This document shows positions 1 to 10,999 of a stretch of 64,000 bases of DNA, piece by piece; the stretch's first letter is position 1; every line of letters starts with the position of its first letter. The notes below the pieces were generated by a model. The model was given only the letters and a program-made list of their open reading frames with translations, was not told the DNA's origin and did no database searches. The position numbers were made by a program, and so were the translations under genes. This stretch comes from Cryptomeria japonica (Eukaryota > Streptophyta > Pinopsida > Cupressales > Cupressaceae): positions 266,387,925 to 266,451,924 of the forward strand of contig NC_081415.1 in the NCBI RefSeq assembly GCF_030272615.1. Direction: 5' to 3'.

Positions 1-44
1 TGGTAGCCTAGGTTTGTTCAATATATCTAGTGTACATTGTCTTG

Positions 45-215
45 CCTTTGTTATCTTTGGTACATGTTTATATCCTAACCCTTGATTATTTGGGTTTTCC
101 TGAGGTAAAATAAGTTCTAATCTTCCTTGCTTATGTAGTCCCAAGCCCGTGATACCATCATACCCATGTTTTTGTAGCATCTTGAAACTGTTGCCATACT
201 GATCTAAAGGTAACC
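45..215 (-). pseudogene. G-patch domain downstream of protease, element C
   Basis: Translating the complement gives a G-patch-like stretch: a KMLQKHGYDG start, then GLGLHKQGR and, further on, QGLGYKH. This matches the family pattern of a hydrophobic-Met-Gly start, GLG, QG and a closing GLGY. G-patches are glycine-rich motifs that bind RNA or partner proteins such as DEAH helicases; in betaretroviruses one sits at the C-end of the protease. Here it lies about 300 bases after the protease core of C, in the same order as in element A. The segment is short and was translated by hand. Its exact role in plant Ty3 elements is not known to me. Confidence 0.6.
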
Positions 216-504
216 TGGGTATCTTCATGTCATCTTCTTCTCTATATATCCATTGATTGGCATCTTCGTTTACGAATTCTTCCTGTAAGTCTCCCCATCT
301 AATGAATGAGAATGAATCTAAGTACTTTACCATCTCTTTTCCTTTATCCTGTTTCATCACTATGTTCCAAGGTTTCCCAAAAGACCTAGGAGAAAGAGAC
401 AATTCTCTGACATTCGAGGTACTTGAAATAGAATATTCCCCACAACGACATCCTTAATCTGTAAAGAAGATGTTGTAGGTGTATTTTTTATGTATTTTTA
501 TCAT

Positions 505-930
505 TGTCAATGAATCCATTTATGTAATGAGTGATGTTGCTTGATTAATGGGTACCTGGTTATCCACACTTGCCTTTAAGTGGTTACAATGTTGAAATGG
601 GTTTGGATCATCTTGTATGGTGATTTCAATGCCATTGTATGGAAATTTAACACATTGGTGGAATGTTGAAGGCATGACCTGCATGGCATGAATCCATGGG
701 CGGCCTAAGAGCATGTTAAACCCTAGTTATCTATCCAAGACTTGAAAGGTAACCTTTGTTGTGATAGGTCCTATTTGTACTAGTAGTGTGACTACACCTT
801 TTCAAGGGCGTTCTTCATCATCATATGCTTTGATGTTTATTCTCTTTGAAGGATCAATATGAAGTTCAAAATAACCCAATGCCTTGACCAACTTTCGTGT
901 ACAGATGTTAAGACCGGCTCCTCCATCTAT
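505..930 (-). pseudogene. Aspartic protease domain, element C
   Basis: Retropepsin-type protease that would cut the Gag-Pol polyprotein. Read on the minus strand, the active-site motif DGGAGLN lies near 905-925, followed by an IKAYDDEE stretch and the flap-distal [10 protein letters not shown] motif near 690-714. Tat elements commonly have DGG(A/S/T) in place of DSG. The frame changes near 927, just before the active site, and there are stops around 720-800, so it is a pseudogene. It is the direct continuation of the linker at 927-1424 and precedes the G-patch. Confidence 0.8.
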
Positions 931-1424
931 AAGTACTCTTCTACTTTCTTCTTATGTATGTAAGCTTCTAGATGTAGTAGATCATTATGAAAAAGTCCGT
1001 CATTAGGAACATCCCGTTCCGTGAAAGAAATACAGGTAACATCAGCCAAATTTCCTACCATGGATTGGAAAGCATTTTCATCTATATCTCTGTTGACTAC
1101 TGAATATTGAAGTGCTTTATCCAAGATAGCTCTGTGATTTGGTGATATACACAACAACTCAAGGAGTGATATCTGCACTGGGATCTTCTTTAGTTGATCA
1201 ACCACATTATATTTTCCTAATGTTGGTGATTGGTTTGATGGTACTCCTTGCAAGGTTACTTTTGATCTGCGGGTAACTACTGCACAGTCTCTATCTCTTG
1301 GATTTATTGTGATAGTAGCCATTATATTATCTCTTATGAGGGGCATTTCTGCAACATATGTTGTGTTATCAAGGTTTATTTCATATCCCATCCTATCGTC
1401 ATCATTTGCAAGTCTAACATTCAT
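927..1424 (-). pseudogene. Gag-protease linker, element C
   Basis: An open stretch of 165 codons. Its core (SLLELLCISPNHRAILDKAL, then FQSMVGNL and a HLEAYIHKKKV end) is closely similar to the segment just upstream of the protease in A (about 9790-10045) and B (35922-36380). The conserved helix-rich block probably links nucleocapsid and protease. No separate enzymatic motif is visible. It ends one or two bases out of frame with the protease active site. Confidence 0.75.
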
Positions 1425-1481
1425 GATTTGTGCTATAATTTTATCTTCAAACCATCCTAAATAAGGTAGTTCTTCCTGCCC

Positions 1482-2201
1482 CTAGTCCATAAGACAAAGA
1501 TTCTTGTCTTTATCATAATTTGGTGCTTCTTTCATCATGCAAACTTGGTTATCATAGTTATAAGGCCCTTGAATTTTCTCATTATCATCAAGTTCTTCTT
1601 GTGAATTAATATTTACTATATCTCCCGAGCTAATAGCATGAATAGTATAGTCATATGGGACTTTTGTGTAGTTGGCAATGTTATCTTGTGTTCCTGATGT
1701 TGATGCCTTACTTTTATCATGTTTGACAAAAGGATCCTTAAAGATGGTGTGATTTGTGTTTGCTGAAGCTTTATTGGTATCAATTGTGATGTTACCTTGA
1801 TTTATCAGGTCCTGAATTAAGTTATTAAACTTATAGCAACTTGCAATCTTATGACCTTTTGTATGATGATAGTCACAAAAATTGTTATCATTCCACCATG
1901 TAGGTTTGAAAGGACCCGATTCATATACTCTAACCTCTGCTAAAGTGATCATATTTGTTTGTTTTAATTTCTTTAATGCTGATTCAATAGGCTCACCGAG
2001 TGGTGTGTAGTTCCTTCTTGGAGCATTCATCCTTGGGAACCTTGTGTTTGTAGCTTGTGCAACATTTGTGTTTGTTGACACTATATATTTTTTTGTATGT
2101 GGACTTTTATTGTGACTAGATGATTGAATTGGTCCTTGTAAAGATACAATTGGTTCAGATCTGTTCACTGTACGGGCATCTACAACACCATCATTGGTCA
2201 C
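1482..2201 (-). pseudogene. Gag C-terminal part with CHHC zinc knuckle, element C
   Basis: 239 codons on the minus strand. The start resembles NDGVVDA as in A and B, followed by a RRNYTPLGEPIESALKKL block and then CDYHHTKGHKIASC at residues 109-122. The metal ligands are C109, H112, H117 and C122, a Cx2Hx4Hx4C knuckle that replaces the retroviral CCHC. Such a knuckle would bind element RNA in the virus-like particle. The rest is rich in Asn, Asp and Ser with no known domain. The knuckle itself looks intact, unlike the copy in element A. Confidence 0.8.
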
Positions 2202-2214
2202 ATTCTTGACTAGA

Positions 2215-2760
2215 ACTTAGATTTATCATTGTTGGTGTTGTTTGCGGAATTTCCATATTTTATGATACCTTGTTCTACAAGTCCCTTATCACACTTTAAG
2301 GCCTTTTCAGTGATTTGATAAAATATGGTCGAACATTGCATTTGTATCAGGTATTTAATTTTTGGGATTAAGTTTTCTGCAAACATGTCAACTTGCTCAG
2401 TTTCAGGAATAATGGTCTTGCATCTTTTGTAGAGAGATCTCCATCTTTTTAAGAAAGATACAAATGTTTCATTTTAATATTGTTTTGCGGAACATAGGTC
2501 CATCAATGTAACTGGGGTTTCAATGTTATGCAAGAAGTTAGCAATGAAATGTTCAGCTAGTTCACCCCATGATGTGATCATTGGTGGAAGATGTGAAAAC
2601 CATTCCAAGGCCGAACCTCCAAGACTTTTTGGGAACAATCTCATTAGATAAGTGTCTTCATTTGCAACCTCTATACATGCAGTGAAAAATTCTCCGATGT
2701 GATCTCTAGGATCACCTTTCCCTCAGTATCTGTCAAATTTTGGTGTTTCAAAATGTGGGG
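2215..2760 (-). pseudogene. Gag capsid core (retrotransposon gag domain), element C
   Basis: The complement encodes the capsid core: a KFDRY start, GKGDPRDHIGEFF, a YLMRLFPKSLGGSALEWF block and a HFIANF stretch. This is the signature of plant retrotransposon gag domains and matches A (8440-8700) and B (37100-37420). A TGA interrupts it near 2727 and a TAA near 2475, and the frame shifts after that, so no long open frame covers it. Capsid subunits would form the particle shell. Confidence 0.75.
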
Positions 2761-2872
2761 GGAAAGAAGGCATGTATATTGTATGATCAAAAGGATAAGG
2801 ATGTAAGTCCTACATTATATAGCTCTTTTTGTCATTACCAGTTTGCATTGTTGTCATCTGTTGTTGTAGATT

Positions 2873-3418
2873 CTATACTTGTTGGGTTAAATTTTTTGTT
2901 TGAGTCAGTGGTACACTTTGTATGTGTATATTTCCCACAAAAGGATTTGTGGTAGTATAACTAGGAGGTTGTTGAAAGGTACCGTAACTATAATTTTGTG
3001 TGTTATGAGTTCCATTGGGTACTATGAAATAAGTGAATTGTGAACCCATGTTTGATTGGGTTGTACTCATTGTATTACCGGAACCTGGGTTTATGTTTTG
3101 ATGATTGTATGTAGAACCTATTGAATAGGAAACTGGAGGTTGAGTCAAACTTGTTGTATGAGAAATATGTGAGGCTTGTGTTTGAATTGGTCCTGAAACA
3201 CTTAATATTACTAGTGTAGATTGAGAGGCTATGATAGCATGTGTTTGTGCACTAATGTTCATTGTTGAGGATGATGCACTTGCTTGAGAACTTGTGTTTG
3301 ACACCAAATTTTCCTGCGTTGACAATGTTGATGTGTTTTGGGAGAAACTTGAAGTCATAGCTTGTGTTTGTGTTACATTTGGTATTTGACTACTATTTTT
3401 ACCTAAAGTAGTTCCCAT
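2873..3418 (-). pseudogene. Ser/Thr/Gln-rich part of Gag, element C
   Basis: An open stretch of 181 codons lying between the Gag start and the capsid core of C, made mostly of Ser, Thr, Gln and Asn (TQTQAMTSSFSQNTSTLSTQ at its start). It is a low-complexity, probably disordered linker. B has a Pro/His/Gln-rich segment at the same place. I see no domain in it, and its status as coding rests only on position and the open frame. Confidence 0.55.
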
Positions 3419-3466
3419 TGGTAGGATTGTTGTGACATCAAAATCTGGAGGTAACTTGGCACCATT

Positions 3467-4127
3467 CTATAATAACAAAGAAATATATCGATCTCTGTCA
3501 TCGTTTATCAGGGCATCTAGAATCATAAGGACATGTGGGTCTTGTTGAGCTGACTCAATTTCCTCATGTGTTAAGTTTTGTTGTAGCTTGTGTATTGTTG
3601 GCATGACATAGGGATTTGACTGTTGAGAGTTTTGACTACTTGACATGTCCATGTTCCAAGTAGGATTAATTGATGGGTCGTTGTTTGGGTCCATTTTACT
3701 CTTTGCCTTTTGTGACCTTGTGATGGGCATTTAAGACTTCTATATGAGGACACTTTAGAACTTAATGAAAGATGATGTTAGACCTTGATTATGAATGTAA
3801 GACTCTAAACCCAATAGTGAGGTATGCAACACTAGACCTAACTCTCTATTGGGGATTTGGACGCATGGCTTGTTGAGTACTTTGAGATTTTTGCAACGCA
3901 AGTTTTTCAAGTTCTTGTCTAAGAAGTTCTGCAACAATTTCTCTATCAATTCTACGGGCAATTTTATACTCTCTATCTAGCTCAAACTCAACTCCTATGT
4001 ACTGAGGTGCACTTGTCTTTAATTGCCAAGCCAAGTTATCTAAGCCGTCAATGATTTCTCGTTGACCATCGTTTGGCACTAGATTAGGTTGCTCAAAAGG
4101 GACAAAACCATCACCTGGGAGACCCAT
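3467..4127 (-). pseudogene. Gag N-terminal region, element C
   Basis: Two overlapping minus-strand frames cover the start of Gag. The lower one (3467-3730) begins MPITRSQKAKSKMDP, like the MPVQTRSSRIK start of Gag in A at 7836. The upper one (3846-4127) begins MGLPGDGFVPFEQPN and contains an Arg/Glu-rich helix. I favour the MPITRSQK start by analogy with A, which leaves the 3846-4127 frame as a leader ORF or as an N-terminal extension joined by a frameshift. The region is too decayed to decide. Confidence 0.5.
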
Positions 4128-4261
4128 TAGGACACATGCTATAAATTTCTAGGATGATTATGCAAATGATGACGAACTAAGACATACTTATATGAGGTCT
4201 AGACAAGGACTAAAAGTGAAGATTATAATGACACTGAAATGAGCTAGGAGGTTAATGGGAC

Positions 4262-4512
4262 ATGAGTAAGGACTTATGTGAAGATTTTGATGATGTAAAT
4301 TATAATGAGGTTTATGCAAGGAATTATGCAAAGGAGGTAAATGAGGACGTAAATGAGGACGATAATGAGGACTATGTAAAAGACATAAATAAGGACTATA
4401 ATGAGGACGGTAATAAGGACTATGTAAGGACTTATGCAAAGGACGTAAATGAGGACGCAAATGAGGATGCAAATGAGGACAATAATGAGGACTATAATAA
4501 GGACTATGCAAG
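4262..4512. repeat. GAGGAC-type tandem array, left part
   Basis: Imperfect tandem repeat built from short units such as gtaaatgaggac and ggactatgcaaggactt. The same array resumes at 19351 immediately after element A, so A landed inside it. It lies in the leader of C, before gag. Both strands are open across it only because the repeat lacks stops; the Asp/Asn/Glu-rich or His/Pro-rich peptides are not taken as genes. Confidence 0.85.
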
Positions 4513-5599
4513 TGTAATACCCTAAAAATGGTCATCTAAACCATGAGCCCCTAATCTCAACAACATCACCAAGGTCCTAACCAAAGGCAATTAAATCAAT
4601 CTTGAGCACACAATTAATTCTTTAATCATCAAATGTCACATGGCAAAATCAATCACTCAATATTAATTAAATATTTATTTAATTAATTAAATCATTTTAA
4701 ACAATTATCTTATTTATTTTATTAAATATCCTAGCATATTTAATTAAATAAATCAATTTGCCATTAAATCATCAAAAAGAGGAATTGATTTAATTAAATA
4801 ATTCAATTTGCCATCAAATCTTCAAAAAAGGAAACAAATCAAGAAAGAGGAATTGGAAATTATGAGCACAAATCTTCAAAAATGGAAATAAATCAAAAAA
4901 GGAATTAATTGACAAAAAAGAATTAAAATTTGAGAAAAGAAATCAATTGGAGATAATCTTTAAAAAAAAAATTAAAAATTGATAGATAATCTCAAAAAAA
5001 GCAATTAAAACAATTAAATATCAAAATTGAATGAAATAGAGAATAAATAAGTTTTTTCCTGATTTTAATCTTAAATTTAGTTCAACTTCCTTTAAAATTG
5101 ATAAAAGCATTCAATCACATCAATTCACCTAGATTGTGCTTCCTCTTGAAAAATCTTGACCGCTCATCATCAGTTGATCTTAGTCATTGGTTTCTTTATG
5201 AATTTTCTATAAATTCAGGTTCATCTCTCATTCAAAAAGAGGCTGGAGAATATATTGTTATTATTTTGTTTTTGCTCTAGGATTTCATTGAGATATTGCA
5301 TATTAATTGTTTCATATTGATTAAATCATTTAGTTTAATATTGCAAAAATATTGTTAGATTAATATTGCATCCATCTAGCATTCATCATGTTCATATAGA
5401 TAAAATCCTTCATCTCGATGTTGTCTAGTCACTGGTATTGCTTATAATCTGAGAGCAATCTTATACTCGCATCTTTTAGAAGGCAATGGGTCAATTTGTT
5501 ATGGTTTATTATTCATTGATTATATCTGATTAACCATGCATGTAATGACTTGATTGAAGTGTTGTGCTTACAGATACAGGTTCACTTTTCACACACACA
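4513..5599 (+). repeat. 5' LTR of element A
   Basis: Starts tgtaataccctaaaa and ends acacacaca; it matches 18249-19350 along its whole length. It is very AT-rich, with several attaattaaat blocks. The promoter and polyadenylation site of the element should lie here, but I cannot place them with confidence. Confidence 0.92.
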
Positions 5600-5603
5600 T
5601 TTC

Positions 5604-5621
5604 TGGCGCCCACCGTGGGGC
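5604..5621 (+). promoter_or_regulatory. Primer binding site for tRNA-Lys, element A
   Basis: The sequence tggcgcccaccgtggggc begins five bases after the LTR and is complementary to the 3' end of plant tRNA-Lys (tggcgcccaacgtggggc), with one mismatch. The match seems to continue through ctcgaaccca to 5630, which would extend pairing into the T-arm. Reverse transcription would start here. Confidence 0.85.
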
Positions 5622-5630
5622 TCGAACCCA

Positions 5631-7835
5631 TAACTACAAGATTTCTAATATTTATTGAACAAATTTAATGTTTGGTTTTTATAACTAATAAACATGTGTT
5701 AAATTTGCAGATAAAAATCTTTCTTTTTGTTCATTCTTCTATGACAGTCAAAAAATGGTCTCGGTTTGGAGAGCATAACTTTTTATTGAACCGTTGGATC
5801 TCAAACAATTTTTGATATGTTGTTCAAAATAAAGTTTTCTACAGGTTCACCAAACTGATTTTCCTAAATAATTTGGGTTTGAAAGTTATGATTGACATAG
5901 TGTAGGACTATCATTTTACTTATTCTTTTGTGACGGTAAAAAATGGTCTCGGTTTGGAGAGCATAATTTTTTATTGAACTGTTGGATCTAAACCAATTTT
6001 TGATATGTTATGTAAAAAAAAGCTTTTCTACAGCTTCACTGAATGGATTTTCCTAAAGATTTTGGGTTTGAAAGTTATGATTGACAGAGTGCAGGACTGT
6101 CATTTTACTTATTCTTCTATGACAGTAAAAAATGGTCTCGGTTCGGAGGGCATAAATTTTTATTGAACCGTTGGATCTAACCCAAATTTTAATATATTTT
6201 GTAAATCAAATATTTCCACATTTCCATTGAAGCAATTTTCCAAATTATTTCTGTTTCAAAAATTATAAATGACAGAGTGCAATACTATCAAAACTGTCAT
6301 AACTAGGATAGTCATAAAAAATGGAAATTCTTGTTAGATTAGTTTAAGTTATAGTTTGCATGCTAGAATTTTCTTTTGATAATTATTTTTTATGTTATTT
6401 TGGAAACTAATTTTGGGATTTTAATGTTTTCAGGATGCTTGTCAAAGAATCTATCAATCAAACATACGCCTGCCAAAGAATCAAGAAGAAAATGACTGCT
6501 GACATATTGGTTTTGCAGGTTGCCTAAGGAGAATCGACTAAACATTGTGTATTCATTTAGTATTTTCTTAGGCATTTAAATTGCTATCTAGTTAAAGAAC
6601 AAATTTGTCTTTCGTGTTTTTAGAAAAATCTAAGAGGTAGGAGAGTTGCTCTTGTCTTTTATAGACAATAAGAAATCTAGACCCTCAAAGCTTTTTTCTA
6701 AGTTTTGAGATTTGTGTACCTTTAGCGGGCCTGCCACAGTGGGAAAATGTAATCACCTTGTGAGAATGACCCAAGTGAGTACAGCTGGACCTAAGCATTC
6801 CAACTCACTATAATAAATAGGCCTCTGGTGATTAAAGTCTTAGAGGATGGGATTATTTGAGTTTTCTCTTTGAGATCTCTCATATCGAGCATTTTGTAGG
6901 GCCTCGCGGTCTCAATCACGTTTACTGACTACATCTTGTTTCGAGACCTTGTTGGGCTATAGGCCTCAATCATGCTTGCGTGACTTCAAGGGGTAATTTC
7001 AAACGAAATTCCTGACTAAGAACTATAAGATAGAAGCTACCCGATTCACCTCTGAAAGGTTGATAATCTTTGTGCAAGAGAGATAGTAACTCTCCCAAGA
7101 CACTTGCCATATCATGCCCCCATTAGTGTTTGGAGTTGGCTAATACGGGATTGAGAATCCATTGCATGAGACTCAACGGTCGTATTCTGATTAGCTATTG
7201 GGTGTGTACCTAAGTCAACAAGCAAAGGTTTTCTTCTATAAGCCAACTTCCATAGGGTTAGCGTGTTGTGATTGAATTATTATATATCTTGTGTGTTTTC
7301 TATGTTTTCATCCCTAAAACTAAAACTGGAATACCAAAACTGGAGAAAACAACAAACAAAATCAATGATAAACTCTGTCTGTGTCCAAACTGGTCTTTGT
7401 CAGTCATTGAAACATCAATCCTTATCAAAAACTAGTAGTCGTCAGTCATTGAAACTCTGTCTGTCAGAATCTTGTCTTTGTCCAATCCTCTGTCATATGA
7501 ATTCCTGATCTTGTCAGTCAAAATAGTCAAAGTTTCCCAGATCAGTTTTACAGTGAGTCCAAAACTGGTTATCATCTTCCTGAGCATAAAACAACCTTGA
7601 TAGTGTACCTCTGCGGTTGCGTTGCATGATTTTGTCGATCATTTCTCAGCTAGTTCAAACAAATATTTTATCAAACCTAAGTCAACTTAGATAACGTCTT
7701 ACACAGGATATATCGTTCCTGAAACCAGACCAGATCTTAAGTTACTTCTCCTAATTACTACGTTAAACAAAATACTAGCTACAATTTGATCTTGACTTCT
7801 GCAACACATCCCGCTCTTGGTCCTGTCGGTTAGAA
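5631..7835 (+). other. Untranslated leader of element A
   Basis: 2.2 kb between primer site and Gag with no supported gene. It holds a three-copy 189-bp repeat (5732-6298) and, after 6650, ordinary mixed sequence. Tat elements commonly have long leaders. Packaging signals are expected here but none can be identified by reading. Confidence 0.7.
5732..6298 (+). repeat. Three tandem 189-bp repeats in the leader of A
   Basis: Copies begin near 5732, 5921 and 6110, each opening with a variant of attcttctatgacagtaaaa, followed by atggtctcggtttggagagc, a gaaccgttggatct stretch and ending gggtttgaaagttatgattg. The spacing is exactly 189 both times. The third copy is the most diverged at its end. Confidence 0.88.
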
Positions 7836-9418
7836 ATGCCTGTTCAAACCAGAAGCTCTCGCATCAAAACAAACAAAGCAAAAGAGACACCCTTTTCAAC
7901 CAGAGATAATCCATTCTTTGTGGGAGACCCTTTTTACGATAAACTATCCTCATCATAGATACCAGTCTATGATATACCAATCTTTGGTCAGCCCCTATCT
8001 CCCACCATGTCTAGGGAAAGACAAGAAAAAGAAGCCAGTAAACGAAACATCCACGAAGATTTCAGCAATCAAGCCATTGACAGCAATTCATCAACTGAAT
8101 TTGAGCTCCCTGAACCTCCTGAAGATGAAGTGCATAGGTGTCAAAATAATAAAGAATTCCGAACAATGATGAAGGTCATCATGGCTAGGGAAAAAGAAGA
8201 CTATTTCCTAGAATTAGCGAAACAAGGTGCCAAACTCCCTACTGGTTATAATGTGGAGACCCTCATTGCTAAAGAGGAAGATACACCATGGGGAAAAATG
8301 AGCAAACAGATGCAAGCACTACAAACTGCAGTCACAAGAATAGAAAACAAAGATAAAACGCCAAAACAATATTCTTTGGACAGGATATGCCCATTCCCAT
8401 TTGACAAAAACCTTTACATGTCTCCATTTCCTTCACGAGTTGAGATCCCAAAATTTGACAAGTATGATGGTACCTTAGATCCTCAAGATCATGTCAGAGA
8501 GTTTTGTGCTACTTGTATGGAGTTTATGCATGATCAAACGTGCCTCATGCACCTTTTTCCAAGGAGTTTAGGAGGTCAAGCGATGGAATGGTTCGCAAGC
8601 CTACCCAAAGGGATAAAAACGTTTGAAGAATTAATCCAACTATTTTTACAACAATACTCATACAACATTCATCACCCGGTCACTATGATAGAACTTTGCA
8701 ATACTAGACAAAAATAGGAGAACCCTTTCTCACTTTCCTCCAACAATGGAGAAAGATGTTCTCTAGGTATTCATGGACTATCCCAGATCTTGAGAAAATG
8801 GATATCTTTGTCAACAACTTAGTCCCTAAATTGAAATACAATGTCCAGATGCAAGTACACCCTTCATTCAACAAAATGGTAGATAACACCCTCATAATGG
8901 AAGATGTACTTATCAAAAAGGGAGATATATCACTTTGGAAAGAAACATCGCAAGGTTCTAACTCTAAAGAAAAGAGTAAATACTGGAAATACAACAAAGA
9001 CAACAATAAGAACATTGTTAGTGATGGAGTGGTAGATACTATCCAAGCAAAAACAAAATCCATGATATTTAACTTGGCCAGTGGTACACAAGCACTCAAG
9101 GCAGCTGAAACTACAACAAAGAATCCCCCAAAGAAAACAAGAGAGTGGTTTAAAGACAAACCTTGGGTCTCAAAGTCTAAATGTGATTTTACTCCTCTAG
9201 ATGAGTCATATGAGTCGGCCTTTACAAATTTATTGGCAAACAATTTGATAACGTTACCAGACAACTCTAGACCATACGATCCAGAAATTAGACCCAGATG
9301 GTGAAGAGAAAATGAATACTGTGACTATCATCAAAACAAGGGACAGAACATAAACAACTGCCTAAAACTCCGGCTTGAAAGTCAAGATCTCATCAATGCA
9401 TGCAAAATCACTGTTGGA
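7836..9418 (+). pseudogene. Gag polyprotein, element A
   Basis: Structural protein that packages the element RNA. The start is the ATG at 7836 (MPVQTRSSRIK), in frame with the long stretch from 8007; one TAG lies between them at 7956. The capsid core lies at about 8440-8700 (KFDKYDG, DPQDHVREFC, then LGGQAMEWFASLP). A one-base shift near 8710-8717 moves to the frame of 8756-9304. After a TGA at 9302 comes the knuckle CDYHQNKGQNINNC, where the second His of Cx2Hx4Hx4C has become Gln. The frame then runs on into protease without its own stop, so Gag-Pol was probably one polyprotein. Compared with B and C the knuckle is damaged. Confidence 0.85.
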
Positions 9419-9424
9419 AGCCAC

Positions 9425-10738
9425 GTGACTAATGCTGATCATAAGGCTTTTAAAGATCCCTTACCTAATTATGACCAAGGGGAATCCTCCAAATCCAAGG
9501 GAGGAGCTAGAGTCAATTATACTTACACTAATCACGATAATGTGATCAACATGATCGAATCTATACAACCTGAATATTGCAATGTAATCATCATCCAAGA
9601 TCACCAAAGTCAAGCGCAGATTGCTAATGCCGTGACTCGTACTCAAAAGAAGATTTCTCTCCCAGGAGCTAGTTCCTCCACTTTTGATCAAACAACATCA
9701 CAACTGCCAAATAAACAAACAGACACCATCATGGCCAAGTCAAAGCAACCAGTTTCATCATCTTCCCCTAGTTATAGTATTGTGGAACAATTTAAGAGAA
9801 CCAATGCTCAAATCTCCATTCTAGAATTGCTTAAGATCTCCTCTACCCATAAAGAGATCCTGGACAAGGCTCTACTTACCACCAATGTTCCTAAAGATTT
9901 AGACATAGGTCAGTTTCAATCTATGGTAGGCCACCTGACCTCCTCTCATTACCTCACGTTCTCTGAAGAAGATGATAACTCACTGAGTCATCCACATAAC
10001 CAGCCATTACACATTGAAGCCATGATCCATAAACACCACGTTAAACGTGTTTTGATAGATGGAGGCACTGGGTTGAATATTTGTACTTACAATCTATTAA
10101 CACAGCTAGGATTCTCTGAAAATGTTATTGATCCAACAAAGAAGATAACAATCAAGGCTTATGATGAAGAAGAAAGAACTTCTAAGGGACTGGTATCATT
10201 ACCAATCAGAGTAGGACCTGTGGAGAGAAATGTCATTTTTCAAGTCTCGAATCTTCATCTTTCATACAACATCTTGCTGGGTAGACCATGGATTCATGAA
10301 ATGAATGTAGTACCATCTATGTACCATCAATGCTTAAAATTCCCTTATAATGGAGTAGAGGTCAGTATTCCGACCGATACAAGCTATACCTGCAATGCAT
10401 TAACACAGGGTGCTGATGCTTTTGTTCCTAACAATAGAGCAACTTCTGCAGCTGAAAGTTTAGAATCTCTGCTAAAAGATCTGGAAAAGAAACTGAAAAT
10501 CACAAACACTGGCATGGATGGCTACAAGATAGAGCCTATACTCTCACTAATGTCACTTCCTCCATCACCAAGACAGTTGGGAAAACTGTCAAAGGGTACG
10601 AAGCCACAAATTTTGACTCCAAAGGTCATTTATGATGGTACCTTTATACAGTCCTCTACTTCTCTCGCAGGTGAAATAGAAGGGGATGATGCTCTTAAAT
10701 CACTTTTCAAAGAAGACAATGCAGATAAACAAGTATGA
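9425..10738 (+). pseudogene. Gag-protease linker and aspartic protease, element A
   Basis: 437 open codons. The first part is a Ser/Gln-rich linker, then the conserved ILELLKISSTHKEILDKAL block shared with B and C. The protease active site is DGGTGLN near 10057-10077, with a KAYDEEE segment and the [10 protein letters not shown] motif near 10275. This retropepsin would mature Gag-Pol by cleavage. The last third (RATSAAESLESLLKDLEKKL) is helical and leads to the G-patch. A TGA at 10736 interrupts the frame, which continues in phase with the G-patch. Confidence 0.85.
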
Positions 10739-10762
10739 CATTGTACAATTTCTCCGACACAA

Positions 10763-10999
10763 TATGGTCCAGGCTATAAGATGCTTCAATGTATGGGATA
10801 TTCAGGTGCTGGTCCTCTAGGTAAGCGTCAACAAGGTATTGTTGAACCCATTCAGTTGCAAACCAAGCCTGTCAATGATAAAGCTGGATTGGGATATGAT
10901 CCAAGCAAGCACTCAGATAAAAAATGCACACCTCACTATCAACGTAAGTGGAAGAAGAAAGTACTACCTTTAACCATACAAGAGATTAATGTTCACTAG
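10763..10999 (+). pseudogene. G-patch domain after protease, element A
   Basis: Reads YGPGYKMLQCMGYSGAGPLG, then KRQQGIVEPIQL and KAGLGYD. This is a good match to the G-patch pattern: Met-Gly-hydrophobic-x-G-x-G, LGK, QGI, P and closing GLGY. The frame is the same as that of the protease upstream and of the spacer downstream, so it was part of Gag-Pol. Element C has the same domain at the same place. G-patch proteins contact RNA and helicases, and the betaretroviral protease has one at its C-end, so a role in reverse transcription or RNA handling is a reasonable guess. Confidence 0.75.

Larger units (their letters stand above)
1..4512 (-). mobile_element. Tat-like Ty3 element C, 3'-ward part (gag to G-patch)
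   Basis: Minus-strand Ty3/gypsy remnant. From high to low coordinates it holds a leader with a tandem array, gag, a CHHC zinc knuckle, protease and a G-patch; RT and everything after it lie beyond position 1. Element A interrupts it at 4513, and C resumes at 19351. Its gag and protease resemble those of A and B at protein level (for example the LLGRPWIH motif after the protease core), which puts C in the same Tat-like group. The reading frame is broken by several stops and shifts, so this copy cannot make its polyprotein. Confidence 0.85.

Noticed and set aside
4188-4535. His/Pro-rich and Asp/Asn-rich frames across the GAGGAC array
   Set aside because: Tandem repeat read through; no homology, and the array is in the leader of element C.
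8704-9264. Minus-strand frame of 186 codons inside gag of A
   Set aside because: Shadow of the Gag frame on the other strand, which has clear gag motifs.
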